This document shows positions 10,780 to 21,189 of a DNA stretch of 64,000 bases, piece by piece. Position 1 is the stretch's first letter; each line of letters opens with the position of its first letter. The notes beneath the pieces are model-generated. The model ran no database searches. It was not told the origin of the DNA and saw only the letters and a list, made by a program, of their open reading frames with translations. A program made the position numbers and the translations under genes. Source of the DNA: Hofstenia miamia (Eukaryota; Xenacoelomorpha; Acoela); the NCBI GenBank assembly GCA_004352715.1, contig SCFE01000002.1, forward strand, positions 1,945,094-2,009,093, written 5' to 3'.

Positions 10780-11700
10780 ATACGTTTTGTTTTACAACAA
10801 TGAGAAGAAATCAGGATGTTTACTGACATCAGATCATAACCTTGTTGCTGTCTATGATTCCTACTTTGATTTGAATTTTCTGCAAGACTTTGGAACAAAT
10901 ACATGAATGAATATTTCATTGACACTGAGAAATTGTCTTACAGTGCATCTGAATTGGTTATATTTCTTGACAGTTCTACTTCATGACTCAAAGCTGCACT
11001 TATAAAGTCAAAAGGTTTGTTGGCTCCTATTCCTGTAGCAGTAATGACTGATTGTAAAGAAACTTGTCACTATTTTCTCTGTGATTGATGATATTAAATA
11101 TCCTGAAGAGCAATGGGAAGTATGTGGAAATTTCAAAATTTTTCAATTTTTTATTGTCTATGTAGCTCAGTTAATATTCGTCTCCCTTGTGTATATTTTA
11201 TTTTTCAGAATGGCAAAGGCCCTCATGTAAAGAGATCAGAAAAATTAACTTTGAGAATGAAGCTCTTATCAAACTGGAGCATGTTGTTTTACCTATGTTG
11301 CACTTGAAGTTATGTTTTTTAAACAATTTTTAGAGAGAATCAAAACAAAGATTTCCAGGATTGTTAGACATGAAATTTGCAGCAGGCATACTCAATGGAC
11401 CTCAAATTGCTAGTTTGTAAAAGTGAACTGTTTTTTATGACTTTGAATGCAGAAGAAGGATGATGCTATTCTAAATGTACTTTCAATTTGTCCTTGTGCC
11501 AAAAGACTTATCTGTGACTTACAAAAGATCATTTGTCAACACCCTTATTGAATGTTTGAAAAGATTTGATATTAATTATTCTCTGAAAATTGCGTTGTAT
11601 GCAATGTTCCTTTAGCAATAAGCATGATGAGAAAATGCATCAAATGTTAAAAGACTTTGAATTTCATTATCCTGAAAATTCTGTAAAATGTATGATGGCG
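10780..11700 (+). pseudogene. Decayed transposase-like remnant
   Basis: Scattered short phrases in several frames. The clearest are EALIKLEHVVLPMLHLKLCF near 11,250-11,315, then RFPGLLDMKFAAGILNGPQI near 11,345-11,405. The pattern LPxLHxKLxxxxNF followed some 30 residues later by GxxxGPQI recalls a transposase-derived family found repeatedly in invertebrate genomes, but I cannot name it with confidence. Many stops are present. No terminal repeats were identified. Confidence 0.3.
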
Positions 11701-12012
11701 GATTTTAAATGGATGAATGTTGTATAATTTTTCCAAACACTTTTTCATTTTTCGTGTAATAATAAAATAAATCCCTATAATGTGTAAAGGACAAGCAAAA
11801 AATCTATATATATATTTGCAATGAAATTTTTCAATAAATTCAAAAAATATTGTCAGATTCATAATCAAAAATTTAATCTAAAACGCATTGAAGTTCATTT
11901 GCTATATGACAAATGCACACACAGTGTTATAATAATTAGAATTGTTTAATGTTTCATGAAACACTTGGTTTCTGTCATAATTTTAAGGAAAATTTTAGTC
12001 TAACACCAAGAT

Positions 12013-12034
12013 ATTTATATATATATATATATAC
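12013..12034. repeat. (AT)n tract
   Basis: AT dinucleotide run. Confidence 0.85.
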
Positions 12035-12106
12035 CCATAAATATCAATGCAAAGTTGTAGTCGACGAAAAGTACGTGCATGTATCGTTTTAAAGTTAGCN
12101 NNNNNN

Positions 12107-12107
<1 letters not shown>

Positions 12108-12139
<32 letters not shown>
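12108..12139. repeat. (AT)n microsatellite after a 6-base gap
   Basis: Six Ns (12,100-12,105) precede the AT run, so its true length is uncertain. Confidence 0.85.
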
Positions 12140-12145
<6 letters not shown>

Positions 12146-12509
12146 CAAATGTTTCTATGCCACTCAATATACTACAATTTGAATGTACTCTGATGCTATG
12201 AGAGGGCCACTTACTTCAGGTCATCCTCACTCTGTTCATACTGACTACTTGCTTGAATAATTATGTTGTTAACCGTTCAAATAATCTTTTATTATTTTAA
12301 GTGTCTGTACGCGTCCACTGAGCATTCTTAGCTCTAAATTTACTTGTTGGTATTTGCAATATAGATTTATTCACGTCAAAGGCTTTCGAAATAATACTAT
12401 TTAATAAAGTGAAGTGGTGTATTTATGTATAGATCTCTTTCTTAATTGAAGTCACATTAGTTTTGCATTTTGATAAACTAATTTTTAAATTGAAAATATT
12501 GTTGTTTAG

Positions 12510-12767
12510 CTCCAGCAAACCCCAGTGTCGCTGTTAGTGCTGTTACATCGACTAGCTTTACAATAACGTTTTCTTCAGATTCAACCGCATATATATATGA
12601 CTTTTGTTATAATGAACAAGAAAAACTTCATAATTGTGTTCTTAAAACTGTGAATAACCCACATACAGTCACAAACTTAAAAGCAAGCACAGATTACTGG
12701 ATTACATTTCGAAGTGGATTTGCACTTGCAACGTCTAGTATAATGGAAACTAATAATGTAAAGACAG
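12510..12767 (+). CDS. Fibronectin type III domain exon, phase 1-1
   Basis: Internal exon of a host gene. It follows an acceptor (ATTGTTGTTTAG) and precedes a donor (ACAG|GTAATA). It is 258 nt, entering and leaving in phase 1, and encodes 85 complete codons plus the split ones. The peptide starts PANPSVAVSAVTSTSFTITF, the usual FN3 opening of a proline followed by strand A and an alternating strand B. It continues YIYDFCYNEQE and then HTVTNLKASTDYWITFRSG, which holds the tyrosine-corner region (L.p.T.Y.i.v..g) before the last strands. Two cysteines (in FCYNEQ and HNCVL) could pair. Third-position variation and the lack of stops support a functional exon. Receptor phosphatase, Eph/sidekick-like or adhesion proteins all carry such exons; the exact gene cannot be told from one module. 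Confidence 0.8.
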
Positions 12768-13144
12768 GTAATATTAGCTGTTTTTAATATATTTGCAATC
12801 TTTATGTGTATTCTTAGTAAGTAGCTTACAAATACAAACATATTAACTAACAGAATACTTAAGATAAATTGACAAATTTCAAAACATGTACGCTTTTTTA
12901 AAGATTCTCTTGTAATCTTAAAAAAAATATCTGCACCTAATTATATAGTTTAGAAATAATTAGCACATTTAAAGATCCAAAAGTGGCCTTCAAAATTTCA
13001 AGCGTGTAATTTCAATCGCGAAATTTTGTTATGCTGAAATTACTCTTTGCATACCAGGCAAATTAACAACCAAATATGGGCGTATAAATTTAGTAAATTA
13101 CATTGAATTAGCTAGTTAAGTATTTATAGAATATATTACTTAGA

Positions 13145-13150
<6 letters not shown>

Positions 13151-13182
<32 letters not shown>
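13151..13182. repeat. (AT)n microsatellite
   Basis: AT run that also forms the upstream flank of the next candidate exon, so that exon would lack a normal polypyrimidine tract. Confidence 0.85.
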
Positions 13183-13187
<5 letters not shown>

Positions 13188-13406
13188 GATAATGGAGCAA
13201 TTGCCTCCATATATAATGTAGTAAAGGATAAACCATTTGTTTCCTTAAAGAATAAATATTTTGACAAAAGTGATATATTTTGGAATGATGTTCAACCAAC
13301 TAAACTTATTCAAAAGAATATCAATGGCGAAAATATTCAAAATATGGTGTTTGATATAGAATTTAAAAACAGTGACAATTTTGATTTACAAACTTATCAA
13401 TATTAA
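13183..13406 (+). CDS. Candidate terminal exon, unknown
   Basis: 75-codon open frame ending in TAA at 13,404-13,406. It begins IDNGAIASIYNVVKDKPFV, includes FFDKSDIFW-like (YFDKSDIFWNDVQP) and MVFDIEFKNSDNFD, and ends DLQTYQY. If it begins after the AG at 13,181-13,182, its entry phase is 1, matching the FN3 exon upstream on the same strand. Composition looks coding (few low-complexity runs, polar and hydrophobic mix), but the acceptor sits in an (AT)n tract, and no membrane segment precedes it as would be expected for the tail of a receptor. It might instead be a piece of an unrecognised mobile element. Confidence 0.3.
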
Positions 13407-14633
13407 GTTATTGGGAGACAGGTATTCTTTAGGGGTACAGTCATAATAAGCCTTTGAAAATTTAAGACAACTTGATGGCATATGCATGTACGCCAATAAG
13501 GATCCCGGTTATTGCTCTACTCTTAGAACACCTTGATCTTTCAAATAGTGCAGTCATATCACGTCATAATTTAGATTCAACAACTCTTCAAATTTGCTGA
13601 CGTAAATTTTTCTTAATATGTATATATTTTGATCATTGCTATTTTAAGTGACATTGCTCATTCCAAGTAGACTAAATCCCAGCAAATATATCGGCAATTC
13701 TCGGAGCAATCTAATCATTCCAAAAAATAATTGAGAGCCATTTATTGCAGAACATAAAATGAATATCTGAAAGAAAACTAGAATCAGTCTGTTTGATTGG
13801 TGGATTTGTTGTAAATGAAAGAGCACAAAACTCAGCAAATCTATCAATTGAAATATGCTAAAGCATTTATTCGGTTTTTAATATTAAAATACACTTCTGA
13901 GTTATAAAATCAATAGTGGGATTTCCCCAAAAATGTTTCTCCCTAAGTACTTATAATTCCTGTGTCAAGATGTATTTTCAAACTGGTTTTTCTCTTATTT
14001 TTTGTGGGAATATTTCTGCTTTAAATATTAAAAAATTTTCTGAAATAGTAAATTATCTGTGACGCTAATAAATTTTAAAAAAGTAACTTAGTTTACATGG
14101 AATTGTAATTAGACTTTCTAAAAGCACATTGCTTAGTATAGGTAGAATAAATATCTAAATTACCAATTGCAAGTTCACTAAAATTCCATGAAATATATTT
14201 TTAGGGTCATATTTATTTAAAATAATCTTCTTAGAGTAAACTTTGCCAAGCTAAGCTATGTTGCTCTCAGATTTCAATGCCGCAAATTTAATGCATCATT
14301 GATTACATGAATTTATTGCCATAATTAATTTAATGCGATTGAATAACTTGGCAAGGGATCAGTCAAGCTTGCAATATCTTAGAAAGTATTTTTAAAATCT
14401 CGGCAGACTAACATGTTGATCATTCATATTCTATTAAATATTCTCATTGTATGTAAGTACCATATTTTCGAGTTCATTTTCTTCAACTACTAAACTTAAG
14501 CTAGTTCACATCTACTAAGGTGCGAAGGTTTTGAATGACTTTAACTTAAACTTTAAGGGAAGTGTATGAAAAGACAAATAAAGTGACATTTAATCACTTA
14601 GAAATAGTCTTTCAACTAATGTAGAATTATAAT

Positions 14634-14636
<3 letters not shown>
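13407..14636. other. Spacer without recognisable gene
   Basis: AT-rich. A hydrophobic minus-strand frame (13,644-13,847) is present but has no homology cue or splice context, so it is not called. Confidence 0.4.
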
Positions 14637-14689
<53 letters not shown>

Positions 14690-14696
14690 TATATAT
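14637..14696. repeat. (AT)n microsatellite
   Basis: 60-bp AT run ending where the left inverted repeat of the next element starts. Confidence 0.9.
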
Positions 14697-14697
14697 G

Positions 14698-15264
14698 TTG
14701 CAGCAGAAAGTTTTGTCAGATTTGAAAAGCGTAAATGACAGCACTGTTTATAAGAAAACAATTATATTTCAATTATATTTCTAACAAAAGGCTCCATAAT
14801 GAAAATAAAAATGTATGTTAGAAATAGTTTCCTTGAAATTTTATCAAAAATTCATTGCATATCCGTAAACAGGTTTTTTATTTCCATCTAAAAGATCATG
14901 GGGCACCCATTTACCACAAACATACTTCATCCCCATTTTCTTTATATGCTGTCTTACCTTTGAGTCTGAAACGTTCATAGCAAAACCCATTTCTTCTGCG
15001 GCTGCACGTGCAAATTCTTATAAATAAGCTTTAATTTCTTCATCAATATCTACACTTAGTCTTCCTGATTGTTCTTAATCCGCAATATCAAAATCATCGT
15101 CAATGAACTTCCTTATCCATCTTTGACATGTTTTTCATTCACAACTGTTTCGTTAGTTATTCTTCCTTCCACCACAGCTTCATAAACAGCCAACTTTTAT
15201 TTTACGTGATTTGTCAATAGCTATAAATAGCTATATATATATTCCGACAAAACTTTCCGCTGCA
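14698..15264 (-). mobile_element. Short mariner-type element with 22-bp inverted repeats
   Basis: TGCAGCAGAAAGTTTTGTCA at the left end (14,699-14,718, continuing GA) faces TCCGACAAAACTTTCCGCTG at the right end (15,243-15,262, continuing CA). The 22-bp repeats are inverted with two mismatches. Both ends lie in TA-rich DNA, as expected for TA-targeting Tc1/mariner elements. The element is only about 567 bp and carries a small part of a transposase on the minus strand (separate entry), so it is a non-autonomous deletion derivative. Confidence 0.8.
14850..15200 (-). pseudogene. Mariner-type transposase fragment
   Basis: Minus-strand pieces: AVYEAVVEGRITNETVVNE near the right end, then EKIKAYL-like and FARAAAEEMGFAMNVSDSKV-type helix-turn-helix text near 14,970-15,030, then MGMKYVCGKWVPHDLLDGN near 14,880-14,940. 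The GKWVPHxL phrase is the conserved linker between the second HTH and the catalytic domain in mariner transposases (compare WVPHxL). The catalytic domain is absent. Stops are present near 15,020 and 15,080. Confidence 0.65.
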
Positions 15265-15267
15265 CCC

Positions 15268-15286
15268 TATATATATATATATATAC
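15268..15286. repeat. (AT)n tract
   Basis: AT run a few bases after the right inverted repeat of the small mariner element. Confidence 0.85.
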
Positions 15287-15596
15287 ATATAATAACTGGC
15301 ACTAAGTAATTTCGTCATGTGGATATCTTGTGATATGTAAAAAATACGTACTTACTGCCAATATTACAGTTGAAATGTAGGCTTGCTAAAAACCTACTTT
15401 CTTCATACCAATTGGTGACTGATCCTAAGTATAAGGGCAGACTTGAAAATATTATTCATCAATATGTTTATAATAAAATATGGTAAAACTGTTAAATTTA
15501 GCTGAACTGTATTGAATAAATATTTTTCAATATTGTTTCATACTTTGAACATTGCTACATTATGTCGGACTAAATGTAAAACTTGATTTTCAACAG

Positions 15597-15744
15597 TGGC
15601 TCCCAATGAAAATCAAACTATGTGAACTTTATGCTCTACTAACGTCAGACAGGCCTTCAATTATTGAGCTGCAAAAATTAGCCAAATGTATATCTTTGCT
15701 TGCTAATATTGACATCAGAATTTTCTTTAAAAATATTATTTGTA
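15597..15744 (+). CDS. Candidate internal exon, helical, unknown gene
   Basis: 148-nt open segment between a strong acceptor (TTGATTTTCAACAG) and a strong donor (TGTA|GTAAGC). It enters in phase 0 and leaves in phase 1. It encodes WLPMKIKLCELYALLTSDRP followed by SIIELQKLAKCISLLANIDI and RIFFKNII. The regular heptad-like spacing of Leu and Ile suggests two or three amphipathic helices. I do not recognise the family. It lies 2.8 kb after the FN3 exon on the same strand, but nothing shows that they belong together. Coding quality and both splice sites make a chance frame unlikely. Confidence 0.45.
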
Positions 15745-17330
15745 GTAAGCATATCTACATTGATATTTAAGCAATTGACTAAATTTACAATCTACAGAAT
15801 TGCATTTAATTGCTCATTAAATGTTTGCTATGGCTCCATATTGTCTAGAAACATCAATAAAGTATTCTTTGATATATAAATGATGTCACGGGTGTAATTT
15901 AGTAGCAATGATTATTGAATGTTATGAGAATGTATACATATTAAAAGTGTGTGGGTAGGATAATTTACCCCTCACAGTTAAGTTTACTTTATCCATTTCC
16001 ACATGTACCCATAATATTCTGCCCATATCTGCGATGCATGTACGCATAGTAGGCAGTACTGCTCAAGGCAATTAATCACTAAAAATAATGAATGAACAAT
16101 TTGTAAGAAGTATTCCTGAAAAACGTATAACAATTATTATTCAATCTAATGTTAATTTCTATGAATTTAACAGATCTGTTATCAGAATGGTTAGAAAACT
16201 ACTTAAATAATCATTAAAATCTGTAAACAGATCTGTTCAAAAGATAAATTCTCAACAAGTGTTGATTTCAGTTGGGTATATCCATGCAGGTGTGTGTGCT
16301 GGTTGGGTAGTTATGTAAAACTTTGTGGATATGAGGTGGGTAAACCATTTCAAAAGTGCGGTTAATTTGCAGGTATGATTTTACGTTTTTCTGTTCATAA
16401 GCTGAAATTAATACATTAATGTGGCATCAGTATGAAATCAGCAAGTAATCCTGCTAATCTATCTATTGACTGTTTTAAGTCAAAGCATGGATTTACCAGT
16501 GCTACAATTTAATAACTAACTCCTCCTGCTATAATACCCTATCCTTATAAAAGTTAAAAGTAAATAGGAGATCATGTTAGGGAAAAGTGGCCACACTTGG
16601 CTGACCTGAACAAATAATCTTAAGAAAGAGCCGCAAAGGACTAGAACCCTATTTACAATAAAGAATAGAGAAGCCCTAAATTTTCTGTGCAGTGAGTGAA
16701 ACCTAGGTGCTAAGTTAATATACCTAAATGCAGTGCAACTCTAAGCTCAGGCAATTTCAGTGAACCCAATAAAGGTTAATTTTATTCATGAATAAAATGC
16801 AGTACAACAAAAGGCCCTAATCATATACCTAACCTATGTTGAAAGGATCATGCCAGCCAAGCTGTCCCCTGTTTGGGTACCCCTTAACTAAATAAACCAA
16901 ATTAGGAAGACATATTTTTAGATAAAATACTAAGTCAAGACAAAAAGTAAAAAACAGATTTACTGAGAATAAGCATAAGAGAAACAAAATGAACAAATTG
17001 CACATATTTATTAAAAAATAGAACAGGTAGACATGAACAAAATCATACCATAGGAAATATAGGAAAATATCTGAAAGGTACAAATGTTACCTAATTTTGC
17101 AGCGATGCTTAGCAAATATTTAAACCTAAAAATATAGCACCTTTATCAGTTCGTCAAATTATCAATTGAAATAAAATGGTATGATTAATATTGAAATTTC
17201 ACTAAAAATAAAGAAATTATAGAATAAAATGTTTTTATGCCACACCTCAACCCTCCAAAGTGAGCTATAGTTTTAGTCCACCAATTCCACACTGTCTGGT
17301 TTGTTAAGTGGGTTGCATAGCATAAGGTTT
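15745..17330. other. Intronic or intergenic DNA, nothing called
   Basis: No exon with good splice sites, no RNA gene and no clear element ends were found. Toward 17,000 it grades into the decayed retroelement E7. Confidence 0.4.
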
Positions 17331-17339
17331 CTAATTGTG

Positions 17340-19126
17340 TGCTGACCTTTTCAGCAAATTTGTAAAATTTGGTTTTTTAATATGATCAGAAATAGTATGT
17401 GTCTTTCAAAACTGTTGAGTTTTCTTGTAAACAAGTTGTAAAACTTAAAGTATAAGCAAAAGCCTTTAATAGCAATAAGGAGTGTCCTCTTAGCATTAAT
17501 ATCAGATGCATGAGTTTCTTTTTCTGAAATGTTAGTGTTTGAGTAAAAGAATTTATAAAAACTTAATAAGTTGGAATGGCTCTTTACCTCATCAAAGAAA
17601 ATTGATATATTATTAATAACAATTTATTCTTTCATTAACTCAGGATCTGAGATATTTGCACAAATCATTGTTATAAATTCAATTTGTTTAGAAATGGTGT
17701 AATATTGGAGAGTTTCTTGAATTAAATTACACCACATTAAGTTTCCAATGCCTGAGAATAAAATGAGAGTTTGATTTAATTTAATTGATTTGTTTGGCAA
17801 TAGATTTACCTTTGTGGAAATGTGTTCTAATTGTACATAGCCATCACAGTAAAATCTTGATGTGTCATCTTCCTTAAGTAATTTTGATCTGCTTTATTAG
17901 TATTGATCTGAGTTGACAGTCTTTATCAAGTCTCCATGTTGTTAACATACTGCTTGGTATCAGTTAATGAAATGTTGATTCTGCAGTTTTTCTTATGTTT
18001 TGACGCCCATGCAGGTTATATTACTGTGGTAAGAATGAATAGTGAGGGAATACAATAGTTGTTCTCTGTTGCTATACATTCATCAAGTGAGATTTCATTT
18101 GTTGGCACATGTTCTAGCCAATCAATCCCTATGGTTACAGGAAAGTTCACCTGTCCACAAGCTGTGCTCCCATAGCAAATCTGATGGTAAGTGTGGGCAG
18201 AACTTTGCTATGTTTTCTTCTGATATTCAAAGTTTTGAGTTTGAACATTCAATGTCAAGTGTTAATTGTGAGTGCACTTTTAGTAATGTTGATAGTTAAT
18301 TTTTAGTCCAACTTTCTGTAAAGAAAATTTTCATTAAAGATAAAGAATCTGTTTTTAGTGTTGTGAATTGAAGTGGCAAAACTGTAGATTCTTCTGGTTT
18401 TGTTATTGTTGTACAATTGAGGTTACTAGTTAAATCTGTTTTAATCCGTTCAAGTTTTTCAGACTAATATCAACTCCCAATTTCTCCATATTATTAGTAT
18501 CTACTTTTTGTTGTTGACAAATTGTTAACAATTATCCAATCTTAATTTGAATTCATAAAGATCAGAATCACAGTATTTACTATTATTGATATCAAAGTGA
18601 ATTCTGTTTAATTTTGGCAAATGGTTTACTAGAGGTAATTTACCCATGAGTTTAGTATCAAAAAGTTCTTCTTGTTTGATTAAGTAAATAATTAAAATGT
18701 TTCCCAGGGAGAGATTGATTTGCAGTTGCAAAACCAAATTGTAATGAGTTTATGTAAATGATTAAGACAAAATTCATTATCAAAACAAGTGTGTACTGTA
18801 CTATGAAAATAAGAGCAATTGAGATCTTCACTCATTGAGTGTGGGTAATAGATCAGAGTGTTAACTGCTGGACATTTTTCAGCATCAATTAAGAACAGCA
18901 TTCTTGAATTGCTAACAGCATGTATCCAATTGCTTTTTATTTTTGATGTCATTTCTATGGAGATTTGTGATTCAACAATATAGTGCACTTTCTGAGTGGC
19001 AATTAAATAAGGATGTAGTGTTTCACTGCCAACAATGGAAATTCTAGAATGATTTTGTTCATAGCACTTTATAGAGTGTGATCTGGAATGATTGCTAATT
19101 TGAGATGAAAGGGGGAACATGAGCAA
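17340..19126 (-). pseudogene. ORF3 of divergent retroelement E7 (decayed)
   Basis: Minus-strand remnant of the unknown third ORF described under E1 and E4. The N-terminal part (18,692-19,126) reads LHPYLIATQKVHYIVESQIS, then IYYPHSMSEDLNCSYFHSTV and HTCFDNEF, parallel to the HPYFIANRKIRYNL of E1 and the MNETLERPxMxSTVHI block of E2. LIIYLIKQEEL near 18,660 parallels the IIHVLKEKEY of the other copies. The C-terminal part (about 17,350-17,900) reads TLILFSGIGNLMW, LQYYTISKQIEFITM, ISIFFDEV, FYKFFY and then LLIAIKGFCLYFKFYNLF. It aligns block by block with E4 (IMLFSGVNDIVW, YQYYNVTKRVEIVTM, VSFFYKDV, FMFFY, LMISIKGIRLYQKYYDI). The middle is deleted and stops are frequent. Conservation between such distant copies argues that the ORF was a real protein. 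Confidence 0.6.
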
Positions 19127-19399
19127 TGACGTTTTTCTGATTGTGGTAGAACAAGTGGTTGTAAGACTGATTCTTCTTGAATGTTAGGGTGATAAGTCCT
19201 TTTGGTAGTTTGTTCATTGCACAAACTGGACCCCTCAGTGATTTAGCAATCTGTTCTGTACCACAGATAGGGAATCAAGGTTTAATGAGCACTCAAACTT
19301 GCACCTCTCTCCAAGCTGTACAATTGTGAAATTCTGTACTCTCAATAATAGACTTTTCAGTTCCCATCTCTCACTAGTATCACTGGTAGCATTTATTTC

Positions 19400-20240
19400 A
19401 ACACTCCCTAATCAGTGTTGCAAGTTTCTAAACCATTAGTCCCTACAGGTAACTCTGAACACATCTATAATGTGCCAAGAAATATTATCCACAAATAATG
19501 CTTATGTGCTTAGATTCTCCTCTCCACTGCTAATTAACTGGCATTCACTGACCTGATGTCTGGTTGGCAGATGAATCACTTTTATGCACTATTGATGGAT
19601 TCATGATTAATTTGTATAGTGAGTCCTCAAGAATGTACTCTCATTACACATTTAGTTATTATGTTTGTATCAACATTCTAGTTTAAATAAATAATACAGA
19701 GTAGTTTAACATTGAATTATGTTGCTACTTAATCAAGCACCAATAACCTAGCTAACATATAACTGTTACTCTCTCCTTCCATCATTGGTGATGTTGAATT
19801 CCTTCTTCAAACAGCTTGAGCATCAGAACTATAGTTATTTAGCTAATTAGTATTATTTGACATCATTTACTTCAATCACCAACTTATACACCACCATTGC
19901 CACATATATTATTTAGCTAAGTTGCATGCTTAGCAGATCTAAAAATTTAATGAAAGATAAATAACCACTGAACTCTGATAAAAGTAACAACTTAATATTT
20001 CATTATAACATTAGACTAGTATCTAATTACAAATCAACATTCTTAAAGATTCCCAATGAATTATTAGTTTTTTCTAAACAATGTTCTAAATTTCAATTTC
20101 TGTTCTGGCTTTGTTTCAGTCAAAGCCAAGCAAATGACTTTTAGCCAAACATATTTTTTTCTGTATTCTTTTTTGAACCTGTTTAACCTAAAATTTAATT
20201 GTCAGAAAGAATAATTATATCTCAAAACTCATGTCAAAAA
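19400..20240. repeat. Decayed LTR-like sequence (type C)
   Basis: AT-rich, CpG-poor stretch similar to 24,278-24,801: both share the order TGAACTCTGATAAAAGT-like text, ATTTCAATTTCTGTT.TGGCT, CAAAGCCAA.CAAATGA, then TTTTAGCC. It probably represents terminal repeats of E7-type elements; no exact ends could be placed. Confidence 0.35.
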
Positions 20241-20274
20241 TAGATGATGAAAACTACAACCCTACTTTATAGCA

Positions 20275-20511
20275 ATGAACAAAATGAGGTACAACTCACA
20301 TGAAAAGCTATCCCTTGAAATTATAAGCCACATACAAAAACAATTAAAAACAGAAGTCACAAACTTACCAATGACATTAGATAAAGAGAACAGACCAATG
20401 GTCAAAATCATAATAAGCTATCCTCAGAAAATGAATGAAACACTCAATAGGCCCTATTTCAGAAGCACTGTGTACATAACATTCAATTTTTACTACTTTG
20501 ACTACACTTAA
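20275..20511 (+). pseudogene. ORF3 N-terminal fragment, plus strand
   Basis: Open frame of 78 codons with the ORF3 N-terminal blocks: MNKMRYNSHEKLSLEIISHI, LPMTLDKENRPMVKIIISYP and MNETLNRPYFRSTVYITF. It is on the opposite strand to the E7 genes around it, so it belongs to a separate insertion or to an inversion. It diverges from the ORF3 pattern after STVYITF and stops at 20,509-20,511. Confidence 0.6.
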
Positions 20512-20742
20512 ACATGCTGGTATTATAACTCTTTTCATGTGCAACACAATTTGGTTGTATACCATTATCTCAATGTTGCTGATAAACTTGGTCTTGATTT
20601 TATGATACTTCCATCAATTTGGTAGCAAGTGCACATCTCCTTTCAGTTTGAAATGGACTGTTTCTCATGTTCAAATTCATTAGATGTCAATATTATCTCC
20701 TCTTGTATCTTAATCATTTGATTTTCAAAATCAATTACACAG

Positions 20743-21129
20743 TTATGATCTTTCAGGAAGTTGCTCCCTAATATGAGTTCTCAGGGTGGAGAGTTCCTTT
20801 GGGTATCCACCACTGTCAGTGTGTATTAAGATTGTATGAGCTATTTTCAGATTCATATCTTTTAATGTTCCTTTTATAACCATATAGTCTCCTGAACCAT
20901 TGATTAATCTGTGCTTAGCTTCCTCCATTGCTTCTCTTTGATATCCCAGTTTGCTTGTGCACTCAACTATATTCACCAATACCATGAGGCCTGTATCCAA
21001 AAAGACATTTAATACTGCTCTGTTTATTTTAACAGGGATCATTTTGGCTTCTAGCAGGTTTGTTACTACTAAGACAAGTGAATGGCTTGATAACTCTTCC
21101 TCTGTGCCAAACTCTATGTATTCTTCCAT
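20743..21129 (-). pseudogene. E7 retropepsin-like protease (partial)
   Basis: Minus-strand frame with the aspartic protease signature: MIPVKINRAVLNVFLDTGLM (catalytic DTG), then SKLGYQREAMEEAKHRLING and VIKGTLKDMNLKIA. It parallels the E2 protease (MISINGVMTKATIDTGAATL, then KLGF, then RLINTSAEYISKKG). An acidic stretch with EEYIEFGTEEELSSHSLV lies before the protease, like the acidic gag tail of E1. The downstream half with the ILGND motif is not recognised. Much of the expected pol gene is missing to the left. Confidence 0.6.
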
Positions 21130-21189
21130 TTCCTCTAAATCAGACAGATGCTCCTAGTCATAAAATGCCTCACCATTGTATATGATGTT

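Noticed and set aside
13644-13847. Hydrophobic 67-codon minus-strand frame that could be a membrane segment for the FN3 gene
   Set aside because: Wrong strand relative to the FN3 exon and no splice context.
18042-18299. 85-codon plus-strand frame with several Cys and Ser residues
   Set aside because: Lies inside the decayed minus-strand ORF3 of E7; no splice sites or family signature.
20275-20511. Independent small gene
   Set aside because: Its blocks match ORF3 of the retroelement family, so it is a fragment.
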